Assembly: GCF_001638985.1 (NCBI RefSeq)
Contig: NW_017265135.1
Coordinates: 1,851,223-1,915,222, forward strand
Length of the DNA: 64,000 nucleotides
Source: Phycomyces blakesleeanus NRRL 1555(-)
Lineage: Eukaryota > Mucoromycota > Mucoromycetes > Mucorales > Phycomycetaceae
Direction: 5' to 3'
The notes below the pieces were generated by a model. The model was not told the DNA's origin, ran no database searches, and saw only the letters and a program-made list of their open reading frames with translations. Of the stretch, positions 22,398 through 32,197 are shown one piece after another; position 1 is the first letter of the stretch; every line of letters begins with the position of its first letter. The position numbers were made by a program, and so were the translations under genes.

Positions 22398-23252
22398 TTC
22401 TTTATATAATGGATAATGGAAGGGTAGAAAAAGGGGTATAAAAGATGATTGGGATGATGAATGGCCAAATGTGGAGAATAGTACTCATTTTCACATGCGG
22501 TGACTGTTTCCAAACTGGCCACTTGCATGGTATAAGATGTGGAGCGGGAATATCGTTTTGCCTCTTCGATGAGTGTAACATCAGAGATGGCAGGTTTAAA
22601 AGTGCATATGTGTATATGTGTATATGTGTATATAAAAAAAGCATATTATAAAGGCTGTTGTTGTTTTGTTGTTTTTTTTTGTAAGAATAGAAATGATGTG
22701 GAGAAGGAAAGACATTTCTGATTGGCAAAATTTCGATAGCCTTGGTTATTGAAATATATAATAAAAATAAAGTAAAGTAAAAAGGAAATCTTATTTGTAC
22801 AGAATGCTGTACAGAATGCTGTACAATTGGACCTATATTGGGACCTATATATGTGGTTGTGAGTGGTTGTTTGTGTATATATGTGGGTGGGGTGTTTCCA
22901 AAGCAAGAAGGCAAAATAAAAATAAAAGAAATGCTGGTTTTTGTTGTTGTTGGTGTTGTAATTGTTGTAGTTATGGTTATGATTGTGGTCGTGGTTATTA
23001 ATTATTATTGTTTTGCTGGTTGGTTGGTTGCTGTTGTTTTGTTTTTGTTTTTTCATGTCACCAATGGAGGCCGGTCAAGATCAATAATAGGTAGCGGATA
23101 GGACGAGTGGAAAATAGATGTAATAATAATAATAAAAGGATCAAGACTTATGGCAGATAAAGAGAGATAGCGAGAGCAATGGTGAGGACGAGATAAAAAA
23201 GAAAGGTGAGGATCGACGGGCACACAAAATGGTGGACTTGGGGGTAGATTGA
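22398..23252. other. Low-complexity intergenic region upstream of PXMP4
   Basis: The region has a strong strand asymmetry: TTG/GTT-rich on the plus strand at about 22860-23050. Short tandem copies TGTACAGAATGC (two and a half) and GGACCTATAT (two) occur at 22797-22852. ORFs here are low-complexity (Asn/Thr or Val/Cys strings) and are not supported as genes. Confidence 0.6.
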
Positions 23253-24292
23253 TCATGAGACTTCTTTTAACTGTTCAGTGATTTCTGCTTTGGAGAATCC
23301 GGCTTCAATAAGGTGTTTTACTAGGTCTGATTTAGCTTTGATCCGACGAGTCTTTTCCTTCTCAATAAGAAGCTGTTCGCGCTCGAGTCTTTTTTCGCGT
23401 AAGAATTCCAACATGTCGTGAGAGCGTTTCATACGTCCTGCTTCTTTCTCGCGTGTGACCTGGACAAGAGACTCAGCAAGGAGGGCGTCGCGCTTCTCGA
23501 GGTGACTCTGGGTGCGGGGGGTTATGATAGGAACGACGCGAGGGAGGGGTCGAATTAATACGGGGCTGCCGGAAGTGCTGACAGTGGTGGTTGCGAGAGA
23601 ATGCGGACTGTCCTCGCTCAGCTGGCGGCGTCGTTTGGGTGGGGACAGGGAGTCTGTGTCACCGTCCTCGTCTTCTTCGTTCGAGGTCTCTTCATACTTG
23701 AGTTGGTCCTTGAGCAGTTCGTCTTCTTCCACTCTGTGCATAATACTACTGATCGACATTGGCCAAGAGGTTGTCCTAGTACTTCCGAACACTTCGCGCA
23801 AGGCATCCCAGTATGGAAAGCGCTTAAGTATCTCTTCTGAGAAAATAGAAAAATTTTCAATATATATATATAATATATAAATATATATAAAAAAATTATT
23901 TGATAAACATTTGTTGTTGTTGTTTTCTTTTTCTTACCATGAATTGATTCTTCTTTGGCACCTGCTCCTCGTAGTTTTTCACCTTCTGTTTCACTCCACT
24001 CACGTGCAGATCTGTAGTTGCTCTGGAGAGTGGATATTTTGCTGGCCACATCTTTGGCCAGACGATGATATATTCCTACTTCTCGCATCTTGTCAATAAT
24101 GCCTTCGAGGAGAAGTTTCTTTGGGGTGCGTTCGCTGTCGTCTCCTCTCCATTTGGCGTAGTTTGCCTTGACAGATAGCCAGTGGACAAGGATATCCATA
24201 GAGGACGGGCCTCCATTAACTCCATCTTTAAGCCAGCTCTTGTAGGGTTTCTTTCCTTTGGCGGAGGTAGCATAGGTTGTCATCATGATCAT
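23253..24292 (-). CDS. Myb/SANT-like DNA-binding domain protein
   Basis: Probable nuclear DNA-binding protein. The first exon (24292-23938) contains a Myb/SANT-like tri-helix: KSWLKDGVNGGPSSMDILVH, then WLSVKANYAKWRGDD, KLLLEGIIDKMREVGIYHRL and VASKISTLQSNYRSAREWSE. It joins in frame to exon 2 (23836-23253) giving HEEILKRFPYWDALREVFG, which completes the domain. Exon 2 continues with an acidic stretch (EETSNEEDEDGDTDS), a basic PPKRRRQ nuclear-localisation-like motif and a long charged C-terminal helix (EKRDALLAESLVQVTREKEA, LREKRLEREQLLIEKEKTRR) likely a coiled coil. Alternative starts MIMMTTY or MMTTY cannot be distinguished. Target genes are unknown; such domains also occur in domesticated transposon proteins. 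Confidence 0.75.
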
Positions 24293-25709
24293 ACTTTGGA
24301 AAGAGGAAAGAGAGACGACTAAAGAGAAGAGTTGCGGCTGGATTATTTAGTTTAGGTTGTGCAAACGCAGAAAAAGGTGGCGGTAGGACAGGAAATGGGA
24401 CATGCTCTGCCCTGCCCACCCAATCGCGGCGTCGATCCTCTTAATTTTTCTGTGCGGCCATATCTGGAGAGTAGATCGCCTACAGACCTCCAGGCGATTG
24501 GTTCCTTTGTTTTATTTATTTTTACCTTCTTTTCTTCCTGGCGGGCTATACAGGGTGGCACTCTCTAGACACAATACATCCACGCCCGCCTTTTCCAATG
24601 TATTATTTTGGGTTATTCTTTGTCAGCCAAATTTATCCCTCAAAGGTATCTATAGCACTTCGAATATCTAGCCGTTTTTCCTCTCTTCTTCCTTCCTTCC
24701 TTCCTTCTTTTTAATACCATTGAACCAATCATCCTCAAAGTCACACACAACTGTGGCTGGCAGAGAGGCGGACCTCCATTTTAATACCAAGAGGGATCGA
24801 CAGCGGAACGCACCCAAAACAATTGTCCAGACCCTCCCCCTCCTAAAAAAAAAATCTATAGAGAATATTTCTATGGTTTTTATCTTAAATATCCATTTCT
24901 TATTCTTTTACTTTCTTAATTCAATAAAGAGTTTAATTTTCTTCACATAGACTTCTTTTTGTACCTACATCTTTAATACGTTTACTATTGACACAATATT
25001 AAAAAAAATGTACAGGGGGAGTGGAGTAAAGTATATGTTAGAGTGAAAATGGAAGGGAGAGAGAGGGGGGTGAGAAGGAGGAGGAAGAGACCCGCTTCTA
25101 CACTTGTACCACCAAAGAAGAAAGACCGGACACGTGTCAGGGTCCGTCCTGTTTAGTCTTCTCTTGTCGTTGCCCCGTCTTGGCTTGAATTGGTTTGGGT
25201 TTAGTACGGTTAATTTCTACCTTCTGCAATAAACCATCTTTATTTGTATTAAAGGTTAAGAATAACTAGTCTTTCGATATTAATTAACCTTCTTTTTTTG
25301 TTACTTGTAACCCTGGGAAAGCTTTAATTACTTTTTTTAAAAAAAAAGCAAGAGAAAGAGAAGAAATAGAAACAAAAATAATAAGCTGGTCAACGGACCA
25401 TAGAATTCTGTCTTTGGTCTACAGCTGATCCCAGTTATCGGGTTCAAGTAAATTATGTAGGACAATTGAGCTGCATGTCTTGACTGCTTGGTCTACCAAG
25501 CTTTACTATGAATCAAAAATATAAAATAATAAAATAAAATAAAATAAAATATATAAGTTACAAGCTTTTGATTTAAGTAACGCCTTTTTTTATTTTATCT
25601 TTCTTTATTCATTCAAATGCCACGTCACGTGAATTACAATCTCCGATGACGCATTACGTGTGCGCCAAAGATGAAAGAACACACCCTCTCCACCTTTGTA
25701 ACCTCTTCA
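24293..25709. other. Divergent intergenic region between Myb-like gene and RPN12
   Basis: About 1.4 kb with no supported gene. Contains a TTCC repeat (24688-24706), poly-A/T runs and, close to RPN12, a CACGTG E-box (25626-25631) in CACGTCACGTG plus a second ACGTG (about 25656-25660), candidates for bZIP/bHLH binding sites. Confidence 0.55.
25626..25631. promoter_or_regulatory. CACGTG E-box upstream of RPN12
   Basis: A palindromic CACGTG within CACGTCACGTG lies about 80 bp upstream of the chosen RPN12 start. No proteasome-type GGTGGCAAA element was found nearby. Binding is inference. Confidence 0.4.
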
Positions 25710-26934
25710 ATGTCAGCCTCTCCAAAACAACTTGCAACCCTTCGCGATCAGCTCAAGGCAGAAATCGGATCTCCTTCTACAAACCTGCAAAAATGCAACC
25801 AGCTTTTGGCACAGTCAAAGGTACGCCATCTACAAATACAAACAACGCGATAAACCTCAATTACATGCATAGATTGTCATGGCCGAACTCGGCGCCTTTA
25901 CCCCTACACCTGGAAAGCCCGATGCTTCTGTTCTGTTGGTAGCACGTAAGACTTTATAGCAAAAAAAAATAAATGCTAGATCAGAATGTATTCCATCGCG
26001 GTCCTAGAAGACTTACAAGGACTACAGGTGATATACTCGAGACAGGTGTCTATTACAGTGTACGTGTCAAGGATATTGCTTCATTCGAACGTTACATTGC
26101 ACAGCTCAACACATACTATCACGATCTTGCGTAAGTATTATGTTGACGATTGGCTCAATCAATTAACCTACTTTATTTCTTTATTTCTTTCCTTTTTTTA
26201 GGTCCGTTCTTCCTCCTTCTCCTCAAATGTACCCCTTGATTGGACTCAACCTTCTTAGACTTCTCTCACAGAACAGATTGTCTGAATTCCATACCTCACT
26301 TGAAGCCATTGATCCAGAGCAGCTCCAGTCTAGCACTTTCATTAAACAGGCAGTTGATTTGGGTATATATCTACAGTGCTCCTGTGTGTTTGCGGGAATA
26401 TAGAAAATATAGTAACCATTATTGTAGAGCAATTTTTGATGGAGGGAAGCTACAACAAGGTGTGGAGCACTCGAAGCACAGTCAAGGGAGATGAGTTTAT
26501 GTTCTTTTATGACATTCTCATTAATACTATTCGGTGAGAGCTTCTTTGTTCGTTTAATTTCTTTTAGTATATTTAAGTGTGTGTTTGGATAGTGTATTGA
26601 TTTGATTGTAGAAATGAGATTGCTGGCTGCAGTGAAAAGGCCTATGAATTCCTTCCTCTTCAAGATGCTGGTACTCTTCTCTTCCTCAAGAATACCGAAG
26701 AAATATTGAACTTTGCAAACCAGGTAAAGATTAAATAGTATATTGTTATTATTTCTGGAGGATGATGAAGGCTAGTTTTATTGATACTTGTGACTTTAGC
26801 GTGGATGGAAGGTAAACCCTGTAGAACAAAAGATCTATTTTGGTACAGAGGACAGTAATGCAGTAGAGATCCCTCAGGAACAGATCATTACTCAGACATT
26901 AGCCTATGCTAGAGAATTGGAGCGTATTGTGTAA
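25710..26934 (+). CDS. RPN12: 26S proteasome lid subunit Rpn12/PSMD8
   Basis: Non-ATPase lid subunit of the 19S regulatory particle. Exons in order: MSASPKQLATLRDQLKAEIG; IVMAELGAFTPTPGKPDASV; RDILETGVYYSVRVKDIASF with FERYIAQLNTYYHDL; MYPLIGLNLLRLLSQNRLSE with FHTSLEAID; EQFLMEGSYNKVW; the PCI-type C-terminal RNEIAGCSEKAYEFLPLQDA; and RGWKVNPVEQKIYFG ending LAYARELERIV. Each block matches the expected PSMD8 order and length (about 270 residues). An in-frame upstream ATG at 25671 would add 13 residues; the ATG at 25710 was preferred because it gives the usual N-terminus. Six or seven introns, all short. Confidence 0.95.
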
Positions 26935-27292
26935 TAAGTCTATATCTGTACCCGATTTTAAATCAACTAAATTAAAAACAAAAAAAAACAAAAAACAAAA
27001 AGGACATATAATCAAAAGACGCGTAAGCACAAAGATAGGCTTGGCTTTAACTATGAAGAAAATGAATAAAGATCGCAAATAGAGGACATTCTATTTATTG
27101 CTTATTAGATGGGGCAGGTCACCAATCAACACAGGATAGATCAATCGGGTGAGGTAGCTGAGATTGGTTTATTATTTTATTTTATTTATTTATTTTTTCG
27201 TGTCGTCTTTGTAACGTAACCCATTTTCGCGCCTTTGGACCCTTTCCACTCTTCTTACTTCTTCTTTGTACTTATTACACAACAACACAAAA
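26935..27292. other. RPN12-ERV14 intergenic region
   Basis: AT-rich spacer with a poly-A/C-rich AAAAACAAAA stretch near 26975-27000 and T-rich promoter DNA before the cornichon gene. No gene is seen. Confidence 0.6.
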
Positions 27293-28054
27293 ATGGTTGG
27301 CGAAGCAATGCTATTTCTTTTTGCGGTCATCATGGCCGCACTCCTCTTGTTTTCGATGGTCTTCTTTGTATCCTTTATATATAAATATGGCTGCTTTAAA
27401 CTGAGTTTCGAGCGAACCTGAAAAGATGAATAACCATGAATATAACAGATGATTACAATGTGATACTTTTATTATGCCTTTACTCTTTTAATGTCTTGAT
27501 TTTAGGTTATTATGTTCTCTGATTTGGAATGTGATTATGTTAACCCCATCGATCTCTGCAACAAACTCAATCAGGTGAATGAAATAGAATAAGAATGTGG
27601 ATGTGGATGAGTAATTGACATTTGATATTTATCATCATTTTAGTTTGTCTTGCCCGAGATGGGTGCTCATGCCTTTTTGTTCTTCATGTTCTTGGTAAAC
27701 GGTAGTTGGACTGCTATGATTCTTAACTTGCCCCTAGTTGCCTACAACATCAGAAAGTAAGTGCTAAATAAAGAGGGAGAGATACAGAGAGAGGAAATAT
27801 AACTGAGTATGATATAATACGCACATATTAGAGTTACAAACAACAGACATATGTATGATGCCACCGAGATCTTCCGTACACTCTCTACACATAAAAAGGA
27901 ATGCTTCTTTAAACTTGCTTTTTACCTTATTGTAAGTAAAAGGATTAACTATGAAATGTGGACAATACAAGAAGATCTCATGACTGTATATTTCTAGTGT
28001 TTCTTTTACTTCTTGTACCGCATGATTGTTGCTTTGATTGCAGCAGATGCCTAA
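27293..28054 (+). CDS. ERV14: Cornichon family ER cargo receptor (Erv14)
   Basis: COPII cargo adaptor that helps transmembrane proteins leave the ER. Exon 1 is MVGEAMLFLFAVIMAALLLF SMVFF, the first membrane helix. Then VIMFSDLECDYVNPIDLCNK LNQ, FVLPEMGAHAFLFFMFLVNG SWTAMILNLPLVAYN, VTNNRHMYDATEIFRTLSTH and a last helix ending CFFYFLYRMIVALIAADA. The order and about 137-residue size match the family, with the conserved DYxNPIDxCxxLN block. Intron 1 (27368-27505) begins with GTATCCTTT, a perfect U12-type donor, and has a CTTTTAAT branch-like site 14 nt before its AG; the remaining introns are ordinary GT-AG. Confidence 0.94.
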
Positions 28055-29837
28055 TTATATCAAATACATATGAATCAAAATAAATAAAAATAAAGAGAGA
28101 AAAAACAACTCAAAATAAGATAAATAAAAATATCATAAACGTTTCTTTAGTGTTTGTTAACATTTACATGATGCAAAGGATCAAATGTAATAAGCCCATA
28201 TCAATAGTAGTATTATAATGTGTATTCTGCAAAGCACGAAGTGGAAAATTTCAGCAGATATCCAAGAAAAGAAATGCATAATAAATAATTGGAAATATCA
28301 ATCCATTTTAACTGAATTAAAAAGAAAATCTAAGTTAATAGTAATCTGTATTATCTTACGATCAAAAACAAATATTTTTTCTTTGGTTGTATTGATGCGA
28401 ATTTACAAAATTGCTCCTCGAAGTCAAATAAAATAAAATAAAATAAAATAAAATAAAATATTCTTTGCAATCATAATATGATAGAGTTAACATCGTAACT
28501 AGAAATGCTTAGGTTATGTTTCCAACCAGCAATCCCCTTTAGCATAAGTACTTAATATTATACCAGCTGTTTCTACATTATCATTTTTACCGAGACATAT
28601 TATACTGACTCCCATAAATATAAAGCTAATATGTTTTTAGCAAAATAATTAGCTTCGATCAGTTCACCCTCTTAATCTATATGAGTGCTATAAGTATTAT
28701 TATTTATAAAAAAAATCTTAACTCTCTATATCTCTATTTATCCACAACGTCTTATGTAATAGAGCACCACCAACTAGAACGTTGTGAATAAATAGGAATA
28801 TAAAGAATTGAATACTTTTTTTTTCATTTATACAGATTTTTAAAGTGAAATTATTTGAGCTTATTATTTTACCCAAGGCATATTGGTGTTATATTTATAG
28901 AAGGCGGTATAATATGTCTTGGTAAACAAAAAGGGAGACCAATCGATATAACATTGAGGGCTTATGTTAAAAGGAATAACCGATTGGATACCTGACTTAA
29001 GTATTTCTATCTACGATGTCAACTCTGACAGACTTGACAAAAAGAAGAAGTATTATACTGCGGTTAACTACCTGCAGATTTAACAAAATAGTGGCTAGCA
29101 GCAGTTGTCGTTTTCGATCTGGGTTGTTCTTCCAATGCTATAACACAGCCAAAATTGGTCAAACCCATTGGGAATCGTAAACGAAGATAAAAGAATAAAA
29201 AGAGGATAGAAAGATAGATAACTTTTATTGAATGAAATAACGCCCTCTTTTATATCTTTTCTAAACCTACTCAGCCATTATAAATGTCTGTTTTGGTTTC
29301 TATTCTACTTTTGTTAAGCTGTCAGAGTTGACATCGGTGAACAAAATCGGTAGTTATAAGCAACCAGTAAGAGTTGACCTTTTAGGATAAAAGATCTTGA
29401 CTTTGCCGATTGGTCTTTCATATATGTTTTAGATGTTTAAGATGGTGAATATACTTGTAGAAGATATTACTGGACAACAGGCATCTAAGACATATTATCG
29501 TAGCTATTCTTTTAGCCAGAAATCAATTATCATTTTGTATAAATAGTCAAGAAATATATTTAATAAAAAGCATCTTTATTCTTATCTAAAAACTATTCAT
29601 AAACTTGACGATCCCCAGTGGTATTGATTCTGCGACTTAGTTACAAGTGCCAGAAAAGAAATACCAGATCGAGACTTGACAAAGCTATGTGCTTTCTAAT
29701 TCTTTTGTGAGCAAAAGGAAATCACTTCGGTCGTCGTTCTCAAAAGAGAATTCTGTGTAATCGTCATCCTGATTGGCTAACAAGAATTCGGGCACAACAC
29801 AGTTGTTAAAAAAACTATCCGAACCGGATTAGGTTAA
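28055..29837. other. AT-rich repeat-bearing intergenic region
   Basis: No protein gene is supported. It contains an (AATAAA)-like run at 28429-28460, a foldback element (28585-28926) and several shorter inverted repeats between 28936 and 29500. tRNA-Pro lies at its right edge. Confidence 0.6.
28585..28926. repeat. Foldback/MITE-like element
   Basis: The left arm (about 28586-28640, TACCGAGACATATTATACTG...) is repeated in inverted orientation at about 28870-28926, with several mismatches. A second inverted pair sits inside it: CTATTTATCCACAACGT (near 28734-28750) and its complement ACGTTGTGAATAAATAG (near 28778-28795). The whole can fold into one long interrupted hairpin with no coding capacity. 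Element boundaries and any target-site duplication are uncertain. Confidence 0.6.
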
Positions 29838-29909
29838 GGGCTTCTCCGGGAATCGAACCCGGGACCTCTCGCACCCTAAGCGAGAATTATACCACTAAAC
29901 CAAGAAGCC
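29838..29909 (-). tRNA. tRNA-Pro (anticodon AGG)
   Basis: A complete cloverleaf is visible on the minus strand. The acceptor stem pairs GGCTTCT with AGAAGCC; the D arm contains TGGTTTAGTGGTA; the anticodon stem CTCGC/GCGAG closes the loop TTAGGGT, giving anticodon AGG (proline, CCU codons); the T arm is CCGGGTTCGATTCCCGG. The variable loop AGGTC is normal. There is no intron and CCA is not encoded, as expected in a nuclear genome. A and B box promoters are internal (TGGTTTAGTGG and GGTTCGATTCC). A T-rich run just beyond the 3' end is not obvious on the minus strand. Confidence 0.95.
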
Positions 29910-30536
29910 TTTGATGGCTTTACAAGTTGCGCAAACTATTATATTCACTACACATATAAGAGTAAAAAATATGCTGAAAGAGATAGTATTATTTTTCTCT
30001 CATATATAATATAGTAAATTCAAAAACCAGGCCAGCAAATATAAAATTTGTACTCCGCAACTTATATCTTGTGGTGATCCAGACACTCGGATGTTGGATT
30101 TATTAAATATAAGAACATATTCATATTGGGATAGCGTAGTAGCTATCATCTTGTCAGTATAATATATATATAAACGATTAAGTAATCAGCCCAATAATTA
30201 TTACAGTTAGTACTGTAGATAATATCTTAAAAATTGTTAAGATAATTATATCATACTGCCGGGTAAACTGTGTCAGATCGATATGGAGCTAATTTAGTAG
30301 GAAGTCCTAAAGCTCTAGTATAAAAGAGAAAAGAATAGCTAAGAGCTAAAGAAGTACGATTTATGACTTGATGTCATAATTGTAATACCAACACTAATTA
30401 AGCAGTGTTGTGAATGAGTATTGATTACTGCTGAATCTGAGAGTAAGACTGAAGGATAAAATAATATTCTCAGCTATTCCAGTTGAACGGATCTCCCTTT
30501 ATGATATTATCTAATACACAGATCATCATACACATG

Positions 30537-31036
30537 ATTGATTATTTATTATTATCACCATGACATGGGATATACAAATACATATACATTATATATATGG
30601 CATCATTATATTTCATCTACATATTTCTTTTATTATACAAATACTTAATTGAGAGACTACAGCTACAACTATCTAATATTATGAAACATTACCCAAGTAT
30701 CTGGGTCGGAATACTAAAATATTACCAATAGCATAAATGCTCTTCTTTACCAAAACTCTTGGACTGATCTGACTGGAGAAGTATCATATCAATTGGTCTT
30801 TTCGGATCTTTCCAGAAGAACAATACTCCTGGAAGATGACTCATCGTGATAAAGATTACTTAAGCACACACTGAATTACAAATTATAAAAACATATAAAT
30901 ATCAGTAGATAGTTCCGTGTAGAAAGAGAATCGAATTTTATTATTCTTTACTTTTCTTTTGAAATAAACAACCTACACAAGTTCTCACGAATTCTTTCGT
31001 CTATATTATATTTTGCTTTATTTTCTCCCCACAACA
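30537..31036. repeat. LTR-like repeat, copy 1
   Basis: A stretch of about 500 bp that begins near TGATTATT and ends CCCCACAACA; it is repeated at 31.25-31.77 kb in the same orientation. In an 80-nt comparison (from ACTTAATTGA to ACTAAAATAT) I count 7 differences, 5 of them transitions. TG...CA ends and lack of coding capacity fit a solo long terminal repeat, but no target-site duplication or internal retroelement domain was identified. Confidence 0.6.
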
Positions 31037-31251
31037 GTCTCAAAGTATTTCTATACATCTCTATTTTTTAACATTATTATTTTTTATTATTTTGTACCTG
31101 AAATACCACAATATAAAAATAAAAGATTATTTGGTACAAAAATGAAATACACCAAATACACTAAAAAAATGAATTAAGCAAAGAAATATTTGAAAATTGT
31201 ACTAAATAATTTTTTATTTTTGCATTAACAATTTCCAGAAAGAGTGTACAT

Positions 31252-31771
31252 ATTATTATACATATTATTAATTATTAATTATTATTAATTATTATTACCA
31301 TAACATAGAATATAAAAATACACATATATGATATATACGACTTCTTTATTTTATCTATATATTTCTTTTATTATATAGATACTAAATTGAGAGACTATAA
31401 CTACAACTATTTAATATTATGAAACATTACCCGAGTATCTGGATCGCAATACTAAAATATTACCAATAGCATAAATGCTCTTCTTTACCAAAACTCTCGG
31501 ACTGATCTGACTGGAGAAGTATAATATCAATTGGACTTTTTGGATCTTTCCAGAAGAACAATACTCCTGGAAAATGACTCATTGTGATAAAGATTACTTA
31601 AGCACACACTGAATTACAAATTAGAAAAACATATAAATATCAGTAGATAGTTCCGTATAGAAGAACAACCGATTTTTATTATTTTTTACTTTTCTTTGAA
31701 ATAAACAACCTACATAAGTTCTCACGAATTCTTTTGTCAATCTTTCTAATTATTCATTTCTCCCCGCAACA
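31252..31771. repeat. LTR-like repeat, copy 2
   Basis: Second copy in direct orientation, ending CCCCGCAACA at 31771. It shares with copy 1 the segments AAACATTACC, CTCTTCTTTACCAAAACTC and ATAAACAACCTACA. The left edge is blurred by ATT repeats (31255-31300). The spacing from copy 1 leaves only about 215 bp between them, too little for retroelement genes, so they are independent insertions or a duplication. Confidence 0.6.
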
Positions 31772-32014
31772 ATATCAATTGATCTTTCCATATCTTTCCA
31801 GAAAAATAATACTTTTGAAAGATGATTTATTGTAATAAAGATTATTTAATCACATACTAAATTATAAATTAGAAAACATATAAATATCAATAGATAGTTT
31901 TGTATAGAAAAACAATCAAATTTTATTATTATTTTCTTTTATTTGAAATAAAACAACCTACACAAGCTCTCGCAAATTATTTCATCTAGATTTCTCATTT
32001 TTTTTCTCACAACA
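31772..32014. repeat. LTR-like repeat, copy 3, truncated and decayed
   Basis: This abuts copy 2 and matches only the right half of the repeat (from TCAATTGATCTTTCC to CTCACAACA). In a 45-nt segment compared with copy 1 I count 8 differences, 7 of which are C to T or G to A. The pattern looks like cytosine deamination or RIP-like decay rather than random change. Confidence 0.6.
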
Positions 32015-32197
32015 TGATATATTAAACTTTGAAAATAAACATATATATAATTCAATAGCGTGAAATATATTTTGTTTGTCTGATATTTAATTATACATAT
32101 ATTTATATAAATTCACTTGTTTATCATACAAACTTCTTTTTATTTTCTACTCATTAATAAAAAGAAGACAGAAAACAGAAGAAAGTACAAAATTTAT

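Larger units (their letters stand above)
29910..32197. other. AT-rich repeat region with LTR-like copies
   Basis: No gene is supported. Most of 30.54-32.01 kb is accounted for by three copies of one noncoding repeat (annotated separately). The rest is AT-rich DNA. Confidence 0.6.

Noticed and set aside
22445..23101. Cys/Val-rich and Asn/His-rich ORFs that look like small secreted proteins
   Set aside because: They come from GTT/TTG repeat DNA, lie in all frames on both strands and have no signal-peptide context that survives in more than one start.
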